A DNA stretch of 64,000 bases from Collimonas sp. PA-H2 (GTDB lineage: Bacteria > Pseudomonadota > Gammaproteobacteria > Burkholderiales > Burkholderiaceae_D), in the NCBI RefSeq assembly GCF_002564105.1, contig NZ_PDBX01000001.1, positions 2,108,001-2,172,000 of the forward strand, in the 5' to 3' direction. The notes below the pieces were generated by a model. The model was not told the DNA's origin. It ran no database searches and was given only the letters and a program-made list of their open reading frames with translations. Each line of letters starts with the position of its first letter. Position 1 is the first letter of the stretch. This document shows positions 1-8,852 of this stretch, piece after piece. The translations under genes and the position numbers were made by a program.

Positions 1-760
1 GCACGTTTTGTGCCAGCGACCAGCGCACCGCCCAGTATTCGGAGGTGGTGGTCCAGGCGCGCATGTTCAGCATCACCGCGCTCTCGGCATGGTCGGTGAC
101 CACCACCAGCGGCGCCGGCGTCGCCAGGATCCGCTCATCCGCCAGCAGCAGTTTCTGCAAGGCCTGGATAGCCACGGCCGGATTGTCCCGGTAGTTGATG
201 CCGAGCGGCATGTCGATACGGCGCGTATTGTTGCGGCTGAAGTTGGTCAGCGCGCTGTTCCACAGCTGGTTGTTAGGCACAAACAGGCAAACGCCGTCGG
301 CCTTGGTCAGTTTGGTCGCAAACAGGCCGATTTCATCGACCGTGCCTTCGACGCTGCCGTTGGAGATGTATTCGCCGACCTGGAATGGCCGCAGTAACAG
401 CAACATCATGCCAGCCGCGATGTTTTGCAAAGTCCCTTGCAAAGCCAGGCCGATCGCCAAGCTGGCGGCACCCAGGACGGCGATGATACTGGCAGTCTGC
501 ACTCCGAACTGGCCCAGCACGGCGACCAGCGTGATCAAACGTACCAGCCACAGCAGCAAGCTGCGCAGCACCGGCCGCAAGGTGGCGTCGAGGCTGGCGC
601 GAATCATGACGCGGTCCAGTGCATTGGCGAAGCGCGAGGACAGCCACCAGCCGACCGCCAGCGTGAAAATGGCCAGCACCGCATTCAGGCCATAGTGCAA
701 GGACGATTCAAGAAGGAAGTTCCAGAGCGTTGTAAGTTGATTGACAGCTAATATGTTCAA
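1..760 (-). CDS. Mechanosensitive ion channel, MscS family (C-terminal end cut off by window)
   Basis: The minus strand reads open from the window edge to a TTG at 758-760, preceded by AGGAG with a 6-base spacer. The product begins with hydrophobic helices and then carries the MscS pore/vestibule core: LGAASLAIGLALQGTLQNIA (pore-lining TM3), RPFQVGEYI, GSVEGTVDEIGLF and VPNNQLWNS. These match the small-conductance channel family, which opens under membrane tension to release solutes during osmotic downshock. With about 253 residues before the edge, only a short C-terminal part is missing. The TTG start is the only well-spaced candidate seen. The gene diverges from hisC. Confidence 0.85.
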   Translation of the reverse strand, partial: MNILAVNQLTTLWNFLLESSLHYGLNAVLAIFTLAVGWWLSSRFANALDRVMIRASLDATLRPVLRSLLLWLVRLITLVAVLGQFGVQTASIIAVLGAASLAIGLALQGTLQNIAAGMMLLLLRPFQVGEYISNGSVEGTVDEIGLFATKLTKADGVCLFVPNNQLWNSALTNFSRNNTRRIDMPLGINYRDNPAVAIQALQKLLLADERILATPAPLVVVTDHAESAVMLNMRAWTTTSEYWAVRWSLAQNV

Positions 761-790
761 GGACAGCTCCTGTTGCTTGTGTGAAATAGT

Positions 791-805
791 GCGGACCGGG
801 TCCGC
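791..805. promoter_or_regulatory. 15-nt palindrome in the mscS-hisC divergent region
   Basis: GCGGACC-G-GGTCCGC is a perfect inverted repeat in the 289-bp gap between the divergent mscS-like gene and hisC. Nothing else coding is convincing in this gap (761-1049). It could be an operator for one or both genes or simply a small hairpin. No regulator can be named. Confidence 0.3.
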
Positions 806-1049
806 GTCCCAAGCTCCCTATGTTACCAGTTGCCTTTGGTGCAACCCGCCGAACGGCTTTGTGTCCGATGCATAGCAGAGCTTGCTGCGAGCGATATCCG
901 AAGAAAAAGCAGGATCTGCATTGATCTGTACATGGATACATGGTTCCCGCCCCTGCCTGGATTAACTCGCCCTCGACGTTAACTTCATAAGCTTGCTACC
1001 ATATGCCGATCCGCCCTATCCGGCCCGCGTAAATTTCCCTAGCGACACA

Positions 1050-2138
1050 ATGAGCAAATTCTGGAGTCCCATCGTCAGCCGCCTGACGCCTTACACCCCC
1101 GGCGAACAACCCAAGCTGAGCAAGCTGATCAAGCTCAACACCAACGAGAATCCCTACGGACCGTCGCCGCTGGCGCTGGCCGCGATTGCCGCCGAGGCGG
1201 GCGACAGCCTGCGCCTGTATCCCGATCCCGAGGCCGATGTGCTGAAACGGGCGCTGGCCGAGCAGAACGCCGCGCATGGCATCACCAGCGCCCATGTGTT
1301 CGTCGGCAACGGCTCCGACGAAGTGCTGGCGCATGCCTTCCAGGCCCTGCTGCAGCATGAAGAGCCGATCCTGTTCCCGGACATCAGCTACAGTTTTTAC
1401 CCGACCTATTGCGGCTTGTATGAAGTGGCGCACCGCACGGTGCCGCTGGCGGCGGATTTCAGCCTGCGCGTCGACGACTACCTGGGCGTCGACGCCGGCG
1501 GCATCATTTTCCCGAATCCGAATGCGCCTACCGGCTGCCTGCTGCCGCTGGCCGAAGTCGAGCGGCTGGTGGCGGGGCAGCCCGACTGCGTAGTGATCGT
1601 CGATGAGGCCTATGTCGATTTCGGCGGCGACAGCGCGATCCCGCTGGTAGCGCGCTATCCTAATCTGCTGGTGGTGCAGACCTTGTCGAAGTCGCGCTCG
1701 CTGGCCGGCTTGCGGGTCGGCTTTGCGATCGGCCATCCGGATCTGATCACGGCGCTGAACCGGGTCAAGAACAGCTTCAATTCCTATCCGCTGGACCGCA
1801 TGGCGATCGCCGGCGCCACCGCCGCCATCAAGGACCAGGCGCATTTCGACAAGACCCGCCACGCAGTGATGGCCAGCCGCGAACACATGGTGGCGGGGCT
1901 CACAGAGCTCGGCTTCGAGGTGCTGCCGTCGGCCGCCAACTTCGTGTTCGCGCGCCATCCGCGCCATGACGCCGCCAAGCTGGCTGCCAGTCTGCGCGGC
2001 GACGGCATCATAGTGCGCCATTTCAGCAGCGCCCGCATCGCCCAGTTCCTGCGCATCACGGTCGGCACCGATGAGGCTTGCCAGGCTTTACTGGATGCCT
2101 TGCAGCTTCACCTGCAGGCATTGCCGGCCGATTTCTGA
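1050..2138 (+). CDS. hisC: Histidinol-phosphate aminotransferase
   Basis: PLP-dependent class II aminotransferase that converts imidazole-acetol phosphate plus glutamate to histidinol phosphate in histidine synthesis. Visible features are [13 protein letters not shown] near the N-terminus, the aspartate block [10 protein letters not shown], and the PLP-lysine motif [16 protein letters not shown] (Lys about 214). The 362-residue length is normal for HisC. The ATG at 1050 gives the family-typical start [11 protein letters not shown]; the open frame extends upstream to 993 but that part has no family character. The gene stands alone, not in a his operon, so it may be a second copy or serve aromatic amino acids too. 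Confidence 0.9.
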   Translation: MSKFWSPIVSRLTPYTPGEQPKLSKLIKLNTNENPYGPSPLALAAIAAEAGDSLRLYPDPEADVLKRALAEQNAAHGITSAHVFVGNGSDEVLAHAFQALLQHEEPILFPDISYSFYPTYCGLYEVAHRTVPLAADFSLRVDDYLGVDAGGIIFPNPNAPTGCLLPLAEVERLVAGQPDCVVIVDEAYVDFGGDSAIPLVARYPNLLVVQTLSKSRSLAGLRVGFAIGHPDLITALNRVKNSFNSYPLDRMAIAGATAAIKDQAHFDKTRHAVMASREHMVAGLTELGFEVLPSAANFVFARHPRHDAAKLAASLRGDGIIVRHFSSARIAQFLRITVGTDEACQALLDALQLHLQALPADF

Positions 2139-2146
2139 TCCTGCCT

Positions 2147-2180
2147 CAGCGCGGTTGCGCCGGTACCGCCGGCCGCGCTG
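2147..2180. other. Stem-loop between hisC and the MFS gene
   Basis: CAGCGCGG and CCGCGCTG are perfect 8-base arms around an 18-base GC-rich loop. There is no T-run, so it is not a standard intrinsic terminator; it may be a pausing or processing hairpin. Confidence 0.3.
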
Positions 2181-2235
2181 ATTCCGCTATCTGCACGGCT
2201 TGAATCTGCACTGGCCGTCACTTTTCCTTCACTCA

Positions 2236-3387
2236 ATGTCCAACCCTGCCGCTTCATCCAGTGCCGCCAACCCGCGCATGCGCCAGGTAGCGCTGCCGCT
2301 GCTGTTCCTGCTGCTGGGCGTGATCTACGCCAGCTGGGTCTCGCGCATTCCGGCGCTGCGCGATCATTTGCAGCTGGATCCGGCCGGCCTCAGCCTGTTC
2401 CTGCTGGGCGGTGGCGTCGGCGCGGTCAGCTCGTTTCCGCTGGCGGCCTGGCTGATCGGCCACTACGGCGCTCGCCGCGGCTGCTGGTATGCCGGCGTGG
2501 CCTTGCTGCTCACTGTCCCCTGCCTGGCGCTGGCGCCCAACCTGCCGCTGCTGATGCTGGTCATGCTGTGCCTCGGAGTGTGCTCCAGCTGCTTCAATGT
2601 CGCCATCAACGCCCTCGGCGCCGAGGCGGAAAAGATCGCCGGCCGTTCGATCATGTCGCAGCTGCACGCCTGGTTCTGCGTCGGCACGCTGTCCGGCGCC
2701 TTGCTTGGCAGCGCCATCGCCGGCCTCGGTATCGGGCCCTTGTTGCACTTTGCCGCGATTGCCTGTTGCGCATTGATCCCGCTACGCCTTTGCTATCGCG
2801 CCCTGCCCAACGACCGGCCGCAATACATCGCCGGCAAAAAGCACTTCGCGCTGCCGCACGGCCCCCTGATCGCGCTCGGCATGGTTGCCTTTGGCGGCGC
2901 CATCGTCGAAGGTTCGGTGGCCGACTGGAGCGGCGTCTACATGAAGGACCGGCTGCTGGCCAGCGACGGCGTGGCGCCTCTGGCTTTCGCCTGCTTTGCC
3001 GGCATGATGCTGCTGACCAGGCTGGTGGGCGACAAGCTGAAAGAAGCATTCGGCGCCCGCCGCATCGTCGCCAGCGGCGCGCTGGCGGCCGGCATCGGCA
3101 TGCTGATTGCACTGGCCGCCGGCGAAATCCCGTTCGCCATCGCCGGCTTTGCGCTGACCGGGGTCGGCGTCGCCACCGTGTTTCCGTTCATCTTCAGCGC
3201 CGCCGGCCGTCATGGCCCGACCGCGTTGGCGGGCGTCACCACCATGGGCTACACCGGCGGCCTGATCGGACCTCCTGCCATCGGTTTTATCGCACATGGC
3301 TTCGGACTGACAGTGGCGCTGTCGCTGGTGGGTGTGCTATGCGCGGCGGTAGCGCTGGCGGCGAGCCGCGCCAAATGGCTTGAGTAG
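2236..3387 (+). CDS. Major facilitator superfamily transporter (YbjJ-like)
   Basis: About 383 residues with a dozen hydrophobic segments, typical of MFS permeases. The N-terminal stretch GVIYASWVSRIPALRDHL and the loop GHYGARR after TM2 resemble the YbjJ-like inner-membrane subfamily. The substrate is unknown. I chose the ATG at 2236 (SNPAASSSAANPRM) over the in-frame TTG at 2200. It lies about 100 bp downstream of hisC with a hairpin between, so co-transcription is possible but not required. Confidence 0.8.
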   Translation: MSNPAASSSAANPRMRQVALPLLFLLLGVIYASWVSRIPALRDHLQLDPAGLSLFLLGGGVGAVSSFPLAAWLIGHYGARRGCWYAGVALLLTVPCLALAPNLPLLMLVMLCLGVCSSCFNVAINALGAEAEKIAGRSIMSQLHAWFCVGTLSGALLGSAIAGLGIGPLLHFAAIACCALIPLRLCYRALPNDRPQYIAGKKHFALPHGPLIALGMVAFGGAIVEGSVADWSGVYMKDRLLASDGVAPLAFACFAGMMLLTRLVGDKLKEAFGARRIVASGALAAGIGMLIALAAGEIPFAIAGFALTGVGVATVFPFIFSAAGRHGPTALAGVTTMGYTGGLIGPPAIGFIAHGFGLTVALSLVGVLCAAVALAASRAKWLE

Positions 3388-3436
3388 ACCGCACTGCGCT
3401 AAAATGTGCCCTGACCCACTTCTACCAGGAGTCCGT

Positions 3437-4192
3437 ATGACGCTTGCCTCAGTCTCTTCACTGCCGCGTTCCTTACTGCGCGGCCTGGCCGTCAGCGCCG
3501 CCGTCGGCTTTACCCTGGCCGCTTGCGCCGGTACGCCGCCGGCGCCGGTGGCCGGCAACGATCCGGCGTTGTCCGCCGTGCGCTGGGAATTGACCGGCTG
3601 GACCGGCCACACTGTCCCGCATGGCGACAATGGCGAACCCGTGATCCTCAATTTCGACATGCAGGATGGCAAGGGCAGAGTCAGCGGCCGCGCCGGCTGC
3701 AACCAGTTTTCCGCGCCCTACTCGGTGCGCGCGGCCGGCCAGCTGACCATCGTCGAGGCCGTCACCACGCGCATGGCTTGCGCGCCGCCGGCAATGCAGT
3801 TCGAAGCCGATTTCCTCGACAAGCTGCAAGCCGTCAACAACTACAAGATCAGCGGCCCGGTGCTGGAAATGACAACCGTGGATGGCCAGACCCTCAGCTT
3901 CTATCAACGCGAAAAACCGAGCGCTGCCGCCAAGATCAAATTCGTCTACGTCGCTTCGCAAAAAATGCCGTGCAGCACCGGCATGATGCGCACCACCTGC
4001 CTGCAGATCCGCGAACGCAAGGAAGATCCGTGGCAGCTCTGGTACGGCAATATCGCCGGCTTCAATTTCGAGCCCGGCATCGCCTACCGTCTGAGGATCC
4101 TGGAAGAGCCGGTGCTCAATCCGCCGGCCGATGCCAGTTCGATCAAGTGGACACTCGACATGATCGTGGAACAGGAAGTGGTCAAAAAATAA
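3437..4192 (+). CDS. META / DUF4377 domain lipoprotein
   Basis: The ATG at 3437 has AGGAG 6 bases upstream. Residues 1-33 form a lipoprotein signal ending in the lipobox TLAAC, so the mature protein should be lipid-anchored. It is followed by a META/HslJ-like domain (LSAVRWELTGWTG, GRAGCNQFSAPY, TTRMACAPPAMQFE) and then a DUF4377 domain (VASQKMPCSTG, TCLQIRE, GIAYRLRILEEPV, PADASSIKW). Families with this pair are envelope proteins, linked in E. coli HslJ to heat and novobiocin tolerance; the function here is unproven. Its stop overlaps the next start (TAATG). Confidence 0.85.
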   Translation: MTLASVSSLPRSLLRGLAVSAAVGFTLAACAGTPPAPVAGNDPALSAVRWELTGWTGHTVPHGDNGEPVILNFDMQDGKGRVSGRAGCNQFSAPYSVRAAGQLTIVEAVTTRMACAPPAMQFEADFLDKLQAVNNYKISGPVLEMTTVDGQTLSFYQREKPSAAAKIKFVYVASQKMPCSTGMMRTTCLQIRERKEDPWQLWYGNIAGFNFEPGIAYRLRILEEPVLNPPADASSIKWTLDMIVEQEVVKK

Positions 4193-4911
4193 TGGCGCTA
4201 TCGGTAGACAATAATGAGCGCCGGCAACTGTTGCTGCTGCCCGGCTTCATGCTGGATCAAACGCTGTGGGACGACATGCGCGAAGGCCTGCAGCAACTGG
4301 GCCAGCTGCACTTCGGCGATCTCGGCCAGGATGATTCGATCAGCGCCATGGCGGCGCGCGTGCTGCGGCAGGCGCCGCCGCGTTTCGTCCTGATCGGCTT
4401 TTCCATGGGCGGCTACGTGGCCCAGGCCATCATGCAGCAGGCGCCGGAACGGGTGATTGCGCTGGCGCTGCTGAACACTTCTGCACGGCAGCAGAACCCG
4501 CGCGAAATCGCCGGTAACAAGGTGCAGCTGGAACTAGCGCGGCAAGTGCCGTTCAAGGGCCTCACCAGCCGCGCCCTGGCGTCTTCGCTGCATCCTGACC
4601 TGGCGCATGACCGCGTGCTGCTGGAGCGGCTGCAAGCGATGGCGCTGAGCAACGGCAAGGAAGTCTTTATCCGCCAGTTGTCGGCCCTGCGCAGCGACGG
4701 TTACGCCGAGCTGCACAACATTCATTGTCCGACGCTGATCGTCGCCAGCAGCAACGACCAGCTCAGCAGCGTCGCCGAGTCACAACAGATGTTGGAGCAG
4801 ATCGCCACGGCGCGCATGGCGCTGATCGAAAACTGCGGACATATGACACCGCTGGAAAAACCGCGCCAGCTGCTGCAGATTTTGTCCGACTGGATCAGTA
4901 CCATCGAATGA
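4192..4911 (+). CDS. Alpha/beta hydrolase
   Basis: 239-residue alpha/beta hydrolase without a signal peptide, so cytoplasmic. The start LLLLPGFMLDQTLWDDM provides the oxyanion region. The nucleophile elbow is GFSMGG, the acid is probably in ASSNDQLSS, and the histidine is in NCGHMTPLEKP, giving a full catalytic triad. The family includes esterases and BioH/MenH-like enzymes; the substrate cannot be read. The ATG overlaps the stop of the lipoprotein gene by one base, which implies translational coupling. Confidence 0.85.
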   Translation: MALSVDNNERRQLLLLPGFMLDQTLWDDMREGLQQLGQLHFGDLGQDDSISAMAARVLRQAPPRFVLIGFSMGGYVAQAIMQQAPERVIALALLNTSARQQNPREIAGNKVQLELARQVPFKGLTSRALASSLHPDLAHDRVLLERLQAMALSNGKEVFIRQLSALRSDGYAELHNIHCPTLIVASSNDQLSSVAESQQMLEQIATARMALIENCGHMTPLEKPRQLLQILSDWISTIE

Positions 4912-4942
4912 CGATGTGACCCGACCTTAAGGATTGCCAGCC

Positions 4943-5764
4943 ATGTCTTTGCCACTCCGCCCCATCGCTTTTGTCCTGGCCGCATCCAATCATGGCAGCA
5001 TGATCGTGAACCGCAACGATCATCACGGCGTCAATGAAAATAACGGCTACGGGGTCGGCTATCAGATACTCAGCAATTCCAGTTTCGACGCCAGCGAGAT
5101 AGATTTTGCGCTGGCCTTGCTGAATTGCCGGCGCCGTCATTTCGGCGACGGCGTGTTCGCCATCGACGGCGGCGCCAATATCGGCGTGCATACCATCGAG
5201 TGGGCGCGCCACATGCATGGCTGGGGCCGGGTGCTGGCGTTCGAAGCGCAGGAAGTCGTGTTTTACGCCCTGGCCGGCAATGTCGCCATCAACAACTGCC
5301 TGAACGCGCGGGTGAAGCTGTCGGCGCTGGGCGAGCAATGCGGCGAACTGGTGGTGCCGCAGCCGGATTACTTCAAGGCCGCCAGCTTTGGCAGCCTGGA
5401 GCTGCGCCAGCGGCCGAATACCGAATTCATCGGCCAGCAGATTTCCTACGAAGCCGACGCCGGCGCGACAGTACCGATGGTCAGCCTGGATTCCTTGAAA
5501 CTGGAGCGCCTGGACCTGGTGAAACTGGATGTCGAAGGGATGGAACTGGATGTGCTGCGCGGCGCCCGCGCCACCATAGAAAAGCATCGCCCAGTCATGT
5601 GCATCGAAGTCCTCAAGTCGGAACCGGCAGCGATTGAAGCCTTTCTCAAGGAACTGGGCTATCGGGTGTTTCCGGCGGGACTGAATGCGATTGCGGTGCA
5701 TGAGAAGGATCCCACGCTGGCGCATATTTCGGTGACGGACGGCCAGGTGCTCCTGACTACCTGA
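4943..5764 (+). CDS. FkbM family methyltransferase
   Basis: SAM-dependent methyltransferase of the FkbM type, about 273 residues. The SAM-binding motif is IDGGANIGVHTIEWA followed by the acidic strand VLAFEAQE. The C-terminal half holds KLDVEGMELDVLRGA and PVMCIEVLKSE, both diagnostic for FkbM proteins, which methylate sugars or secondary metabolites. AAGGA precedes the ATG at 4943. It lies 31 bp after the hydrolase and may be its operon partner. The target is unknown; the unusual N-terminal 45 residues rich in N and H have no recognised role. Confidence 0.8.
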   Translation: MSLPLRPIAFVLAASNHGSMIVNRNDHHGVNENNGYGVGYQILSNSSFDASEIDFALALLNCRRRHFGDGVFAIDGGANIGVHTIEWARHMHGWGRVLAFEAQEVVFYALAGNVAINNCLNARVKLSALGEQCGELVVPQPDYFKAASFGSLELRQRPNTEFIGQQISYEADAGATVPMVSLDSLKLERLDLVKLDVEGMELDVLRGARATIEKHRPVMCIEVLKSEPAAIEAFLKELGYRVFPAGLNAIAVHEKDPTLAHISVTDGQVLLTT

Positions 5765-5783
5765 AGCGATTACTGCAAACGGA

Positions 5784-5801
5784 TCAGGCTGCTCGGCCTG
5801 A
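5784..5801. terminator. Hairpin between convergent genes
   Basis: TCAGGC and GCCTGA pair around a 6-base loop in the 54-bp gap between two convergent genes. It lacks a strong T-run, so it is at best a weak terminator. Confidence 0.35.
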
Positions 5802-5818
5802 CCCGTCCTCAACAAAAC

Positions 5819-6778
5819 TTACAACGCCAGACGTTTGCGCGCCGCCTGGTATTCAGTCTGCAGGCGATCCACCATCTGCGCCACGCTCGGCACGTCATCC
5901 ATCAGGCCAACGCCTTGGCCGGCGCCCCAGATATCGCGCCAGGCCTTGGCGCCGCTGCCGCCGGAACCGAAATTCATCTTCGATTTATCCGCTTCCGGCA
6001 GGTTGTCCGGATCGAGGCCGGCATTGACGATCGATTTCTTCAGGTAGTTGCCGTGCACGCCGGTGAACAGATTGGTGTACACCACATCCGCGGCTGTGGA
6101 CTCTACGATGGCCTGGCGATAGGCATCGTCGACATGCGCTTCCTTGGTCGCCAGCCAGCGCGAACCGATATAGGCAAAGTCGGCGCCCATCGCCTGCGCC
6201 GCCAGGATCGCATCGCCGGTGGCGATCGCGCCCGACAAGGCAATCGGACCCTTGAAGAATTTGCGTACTTCACCCACCAGCGCAAACGGCGACAGCGGTC
6301 CGGCATGGCCTCCGGCGCCGGCCGCCACCAGGATCAGGCCGTCGACGCCGGCTTCCAGCGCCTTTTGCGCGTGGCGGATCGAGATCACGTCGTGCAGTAC
6401 GATGCCGCCATAGCTGTGGATCGCATCCATCATTTCCGGCGGCGGCGCGCGCAGGCTGGAAATGATGATAGGGACCTTATGCTTGACGCATACCGCGACG
6501 TCGTGCGCCAGGCGGTCATTCGATTGATGGACGATCTGGTTGACCGCGATCGGGCCGATCTTGGCGTCGGGATGCTCGGCCTGGTAAGCCGCCAGTTCCG
6601 CTTGCAGATCGGTCAGCCAGACATCCAGCAATTCCGCCGGCCGGGCGTTGAGGGCGGGGAAAGAGCCGACGATGCCCGCCTTGCATTGGGCGGCCACCAG
6701 GGCCGGGCCGCTGGCGATGAACATCGGCGAGCCGATGACGGGAAGGCTCAGGTTTTGCAACGCAGCTGGCAGTGCCAT
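5819..6778 (-). CDS. Nitronate monooxygenase family flavin enzyme
   Basis: 319-residue TIM-barrel FMN oxidoreductase of the NPD / 2-nitropropane dioxygenase family. Visible motifs are PVIGSPMFIASGPALV at the N-terminus, ISSLRAPPPE, LILVAAGAGGHAGPLSPFALV (phosphate/FMN loop with the histidine) and the C-terminal IWGAGQGVGLMDDVPSVAQM. These enzymes oxidise alkyl nitronates such as propionate 3-nitronate; some members have other NAD(P)H-flavin roles. The ATG has AGAGG 5 bases upstream. It is a single gene convergent with fkbM. Confidence 0.85.
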   Translation of the reverse strand: MALPAALQNLSLPVIGSPMFIASGPALVAAQCKAGIVGSFPALNARPAELLDVWLTDLQAELAAYQAEHPDAKIGPIAVNQIVHQSNDRLAHDVAVCVKHKVPIIISSLRAPPPEMMDAIHSYGGIVLHDVISIRHAQKALEAGVDGLILVAAGAGGHAGPLSPFALVGEVRKFFKGPIALSGAIATGDAILAAQAMGADFAYIGSRWLATKEAHVDDAYRQAIVESTAADVVYTNLFTGVHGNYLKKSIVNAGLDPDNLPEADKSKMNFGSGGSGAKAWRDIWGAGQGVGLMDDVPSVAQMVDRLQTEYQAARKRLAL

Positions 6779-6911
6779 AACAACCTCTTGAATTGGGAAT
6801 TGAATGACTGATTATAGGGGGAAGCCAAGAATAAAAAGTACGATCGTGCTAGATTTTGTCCTCTAAACCGGGCTATCGGCTGACTCGCTTCGATATTGGC
6901 ACAACTCCGCG

Positions 6912-7826
6912 TTAGCGGTTTAACAAGCAGCCGTCGCGCACTTCCGCCGCCCCGGCGCGAAGCAACTGGGCCACCGTCCATTCGGCGAGCTCAGCGCCGC
7001 TGAGCCGCAGATAGCGGCGGTTGGCGGCCTCAACCAGCGGCAGGCTGGTCAGCATCTGCTCCACCTCGGTCAATCTGATCTGTTGTCGTTCCAGCAGCAA
7101 GAACTTGAGCAAGACCTTGATGGCATTGCCGGCATTGCGCTGCGGATCGGCGGCCAGATAGGCGAGCCGCGCAAAAGCCCTTTCCAGCGCGGCGCCGGCG
7201 CCGGGAAATGGACTGCCGTGACCGGGAATCACCAGCCGCACGTCGAGCGATGCGATCAGCTCCAGCGTTGCCTGCGCCTCGGCAAAACCGGATTCGCCAT
7301 CCAGTTCCGGAAAGATCACGCCAAAACCGTTTTCCCACAAGGCATCGGCGGAAATCAGGATGCCCTGCTGTGGACAATAAAAAACCAGGGAATGCGGATC
7401 GTGCCCGGCCGCCGCCAGCACCTGCCACTGCAGGTCGCCCAGGGTCAGCCAGTCGCCGGCCTGCAGGGTATCGTCGAAAGTGAACGGCGCACATTGCTGG
7501 CCGGTGCCGCTGTAGCTCAGCGCGTCCCGGTCCCAGCGCCGCACCTGCTCGGCCTGGCCGGCGGGAATCGAGGTCCGGCAGCCATAAGCCTGCTGTAGGG
7601 CGGCGTTGCCGCCGCAATGGTCCGAATGCAGGTGAGTGTTGAGCAAACGGTCCAGCGGCCGCCCTTGCAAGCCGTGCGCCACCAGCGCCAGGGTTTGCGG
7701 CGCATGCGTGAGATAGCCGCTGTCCACCAGCGCGGTCTGCTCGCTGCCAAGGAACAGGATGTTGTTGGACGACAGCCAGCCGCGTTCCAGCACCCGCATG
7801 GTCGGCGGCAGGAAGGTCGCGCTCAT
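6912..7826 (-). CDS. MBL-fold metallo-hydrolase
   Basis: 304-residue metallo-beta-lactamase fold protein. The metal-binding signature is THLHSDHCGG, with further ligands in AAGHDPHSLVF and VIPGHGSPF. No signal peptide, so cytoplasmic. Members of this general branch act as thioesterases, glyoxalase II-like or lactone hydrolases. The ATG at 7826 overlaps the stop of the upstream DUF1289 gene (ATGA), indicating a two-gene operon. The substrate is not readable from sequence. Confidence 0.85.
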   Translation of the reverse strand: MSATFLPPTMRVLERGWLSSNNILFLGSEQTALVDSGYLTHAPQTLALVAHGLQGRPLDRLLNTHLHSDHCGGNAALQQAYGCRTSIPAGQAEQVRRWDRDALSYSGTGQQCAPFTFDDTLQAGDWLTLGDLQWQVLAAAGHDPHSLVFYCPQQGILISADALWENGFGVIFPELDGESGFAEAQATLELIASLDVRLVIPGHGSPFPGAGAALERAFARLAYLAADPQRNAGNAIKVLLKFLLLERQQIRLTEVEQMLTSLPLVEAANRRYLRLSGAELAEWTVAQLLRAGAAEVRDGCLLNR

Positions 7827-8044
7827 GGCGCGCGCCGTTGCCGGATCAGCTGCCAGATGGCGCGCTTTTGCAGCTCGCTGGCGCTGCCCCACAGGGCGAT
7901 TTCATCCAGTGTGCGCTGGCAGCCGTCGCACAAGGCGGTTTCCGGGTTCATCACGCAGACGTTGATGCAGGGCGAGATGCTGTAGTCCGTGCCAGCGTCG
8001 ACAACCGCAGGCGCAATGACGGACTTGGTTTGCTGATTTTTCAC
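7823..8044 (-). CDS. DUF1289 domain protein
   Basis: 73-residue protein with the DUF1289 cysteine motif SPCINVCVMNPETALCDGCQ followed by RTLDEIALWGSAS, the compact domain seen in many proteobacterial small proteins of unknown role. The four cysteines suggest metal binding. I chose a GTG at 8042-8044; longer in-frame starts would run back into the creB promoter region and add residues with no family match. It is coupled by ATGA to the MBL hydrolase and diverges from creB. Confidence 0.75.
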   Translation of the reverse strand: MKNQQTKSVIAPAVVDAGTDYSISPCINVCVMNPETALCDGCQRTLDEIALWGSASELQKRAIWQLIRQRRAP

Positions 8045-8089
8045 AATGTCTCTGATTATGCTTTTTATACTGTTTGTGCTGGTGATTGT

Positions 8090-8114
8090 GTCGCTTATCC
8101 ATATAATAAGCGAC
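8090..8114. promoter_or_regulatory. Inverted repeat upstream of creB
   Basis: GTCGCTTAT and ATAAGCGAC are perfect 9-base arms around a 7-base AT-rich centre, 28 bp before the creB ATG and in the divergent creB/DUF1289 region. This has the form of a dimeric operator. It is not a cre-tag. No regulator can be assigned. Confidence 0.45.
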
Positions 8115-8141
8115 ATCGCCTCCTTCCATGACCCCCAACGC

Positions 8142-8852
8142 ATGCTGAACATTTTACTGGCCGAAGACGAAAGCGCGATTGCCGACACAGTGATCTACGC
8201 GCTCAGCAGCGAAGGATTCCAGGTCCATCATTGCCTGCTCGGCGGCGTCGCCTTGCAACAGGCGCGCAGCGGCCAGTTCGACCTGGCGGTGCTGGACGTC
8301 GGCCTGCCCGACATGAGCGGCTTCGATGTCTGCCGCGAGCTGCGCAAGTTTTCCTCGCTGCCGGTGATTTTCCTGACTGCGCGCGGCAGCGAAATCGACC
8401 GCCTGATCGGTCTCGAAATCGGCGCCGACGATTACATGGTCAAGCCTTTCTCGCCGCGCGAGCTGGCGGCGCGCATCCGCGTTGTCCTGCGCCGCCTGGG
8501 CCACGCGCCGGCGGCCGAAAACAGCACTGCCGTTAGCACGCCAGCCATCGTCACGCTGGGCGCATTCGAAATGGATACGCTCGGCATGCGCATACGCTAT
8601 GCCGGCCAGGCCCTGCAGCTGACGCGCTATGAATACCTGTTGCTGAAGATGCTGCTGAGCCGGCCGGGCGGCATTTTCAGCCGCAACCAGCTGATGGACT
8701 CGATCTGGCACGACGCGCCGGACAGCACCGACCGCACCGTCGACACCCACGTCAAGACCTTGCGCATCAAGCTCAAAGCCGTGGCGCCTGCGGCCGACCC
8801 TATCCACACCCATCGCGGCCTCGGCTATTCGCTGGAACTGGCGCCGCCATGA
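8142..8852 (+). CDS. creB: Response regulator CreB (OmpR family)
   Basis: 236-residue response regulator. The receiver domain begins NILLAEDESAIADT; the phosphoacceptor is Asp52 in VLDVGLPDMSGFD, and Lys is in YMVKPFSPREL. A C-terminal winged helix follows (LTRYEYLLLKMLLSRPGGIFSRNQL, DRTVDTHVKTLRIKL), so it is an OmpR/PhoB-type DNA-binding activator. The assignment to CreB rests on the gene order creB-creC-creD and on a cre-tag before creD. I chose the ATG at 8142; 32 hydrophobic residues encoded upstream in frame are not part of the family. It overlaps creC by 4 bases. Confidence 0.85.
   Translation: MLNILLAEDESAIADTVIYALSSEGFQVHHCLLGGVALQQARSGQFDLAVLDVGLPDMSGFDVCRELRKFSSLPVIFLTARGSEIDRLIGLEIGADDYMVKPFSPRELAARIRVVLRRLGHAPAAENSTAVSTPAIVTLGAFEMDTLGMRIRYAGQALQLTRYEYLLLKMLLSRPGGIFSRNQLMDSIWHDAPDSTDRTVDTHVKTLRIKLKAVAPAADPIHTHRGLGYSLELAPP

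Noticed and set aside
333..647. 104-residue frame antisense region inside mscS
   Set aside because: A different minus-strand frame reads clear MscS motifs across the same bases.
708..941. 77-residue frame upstream of mscS
   Set aside because: Overlaps the mscS start, no RBS and no domain; probably chance.
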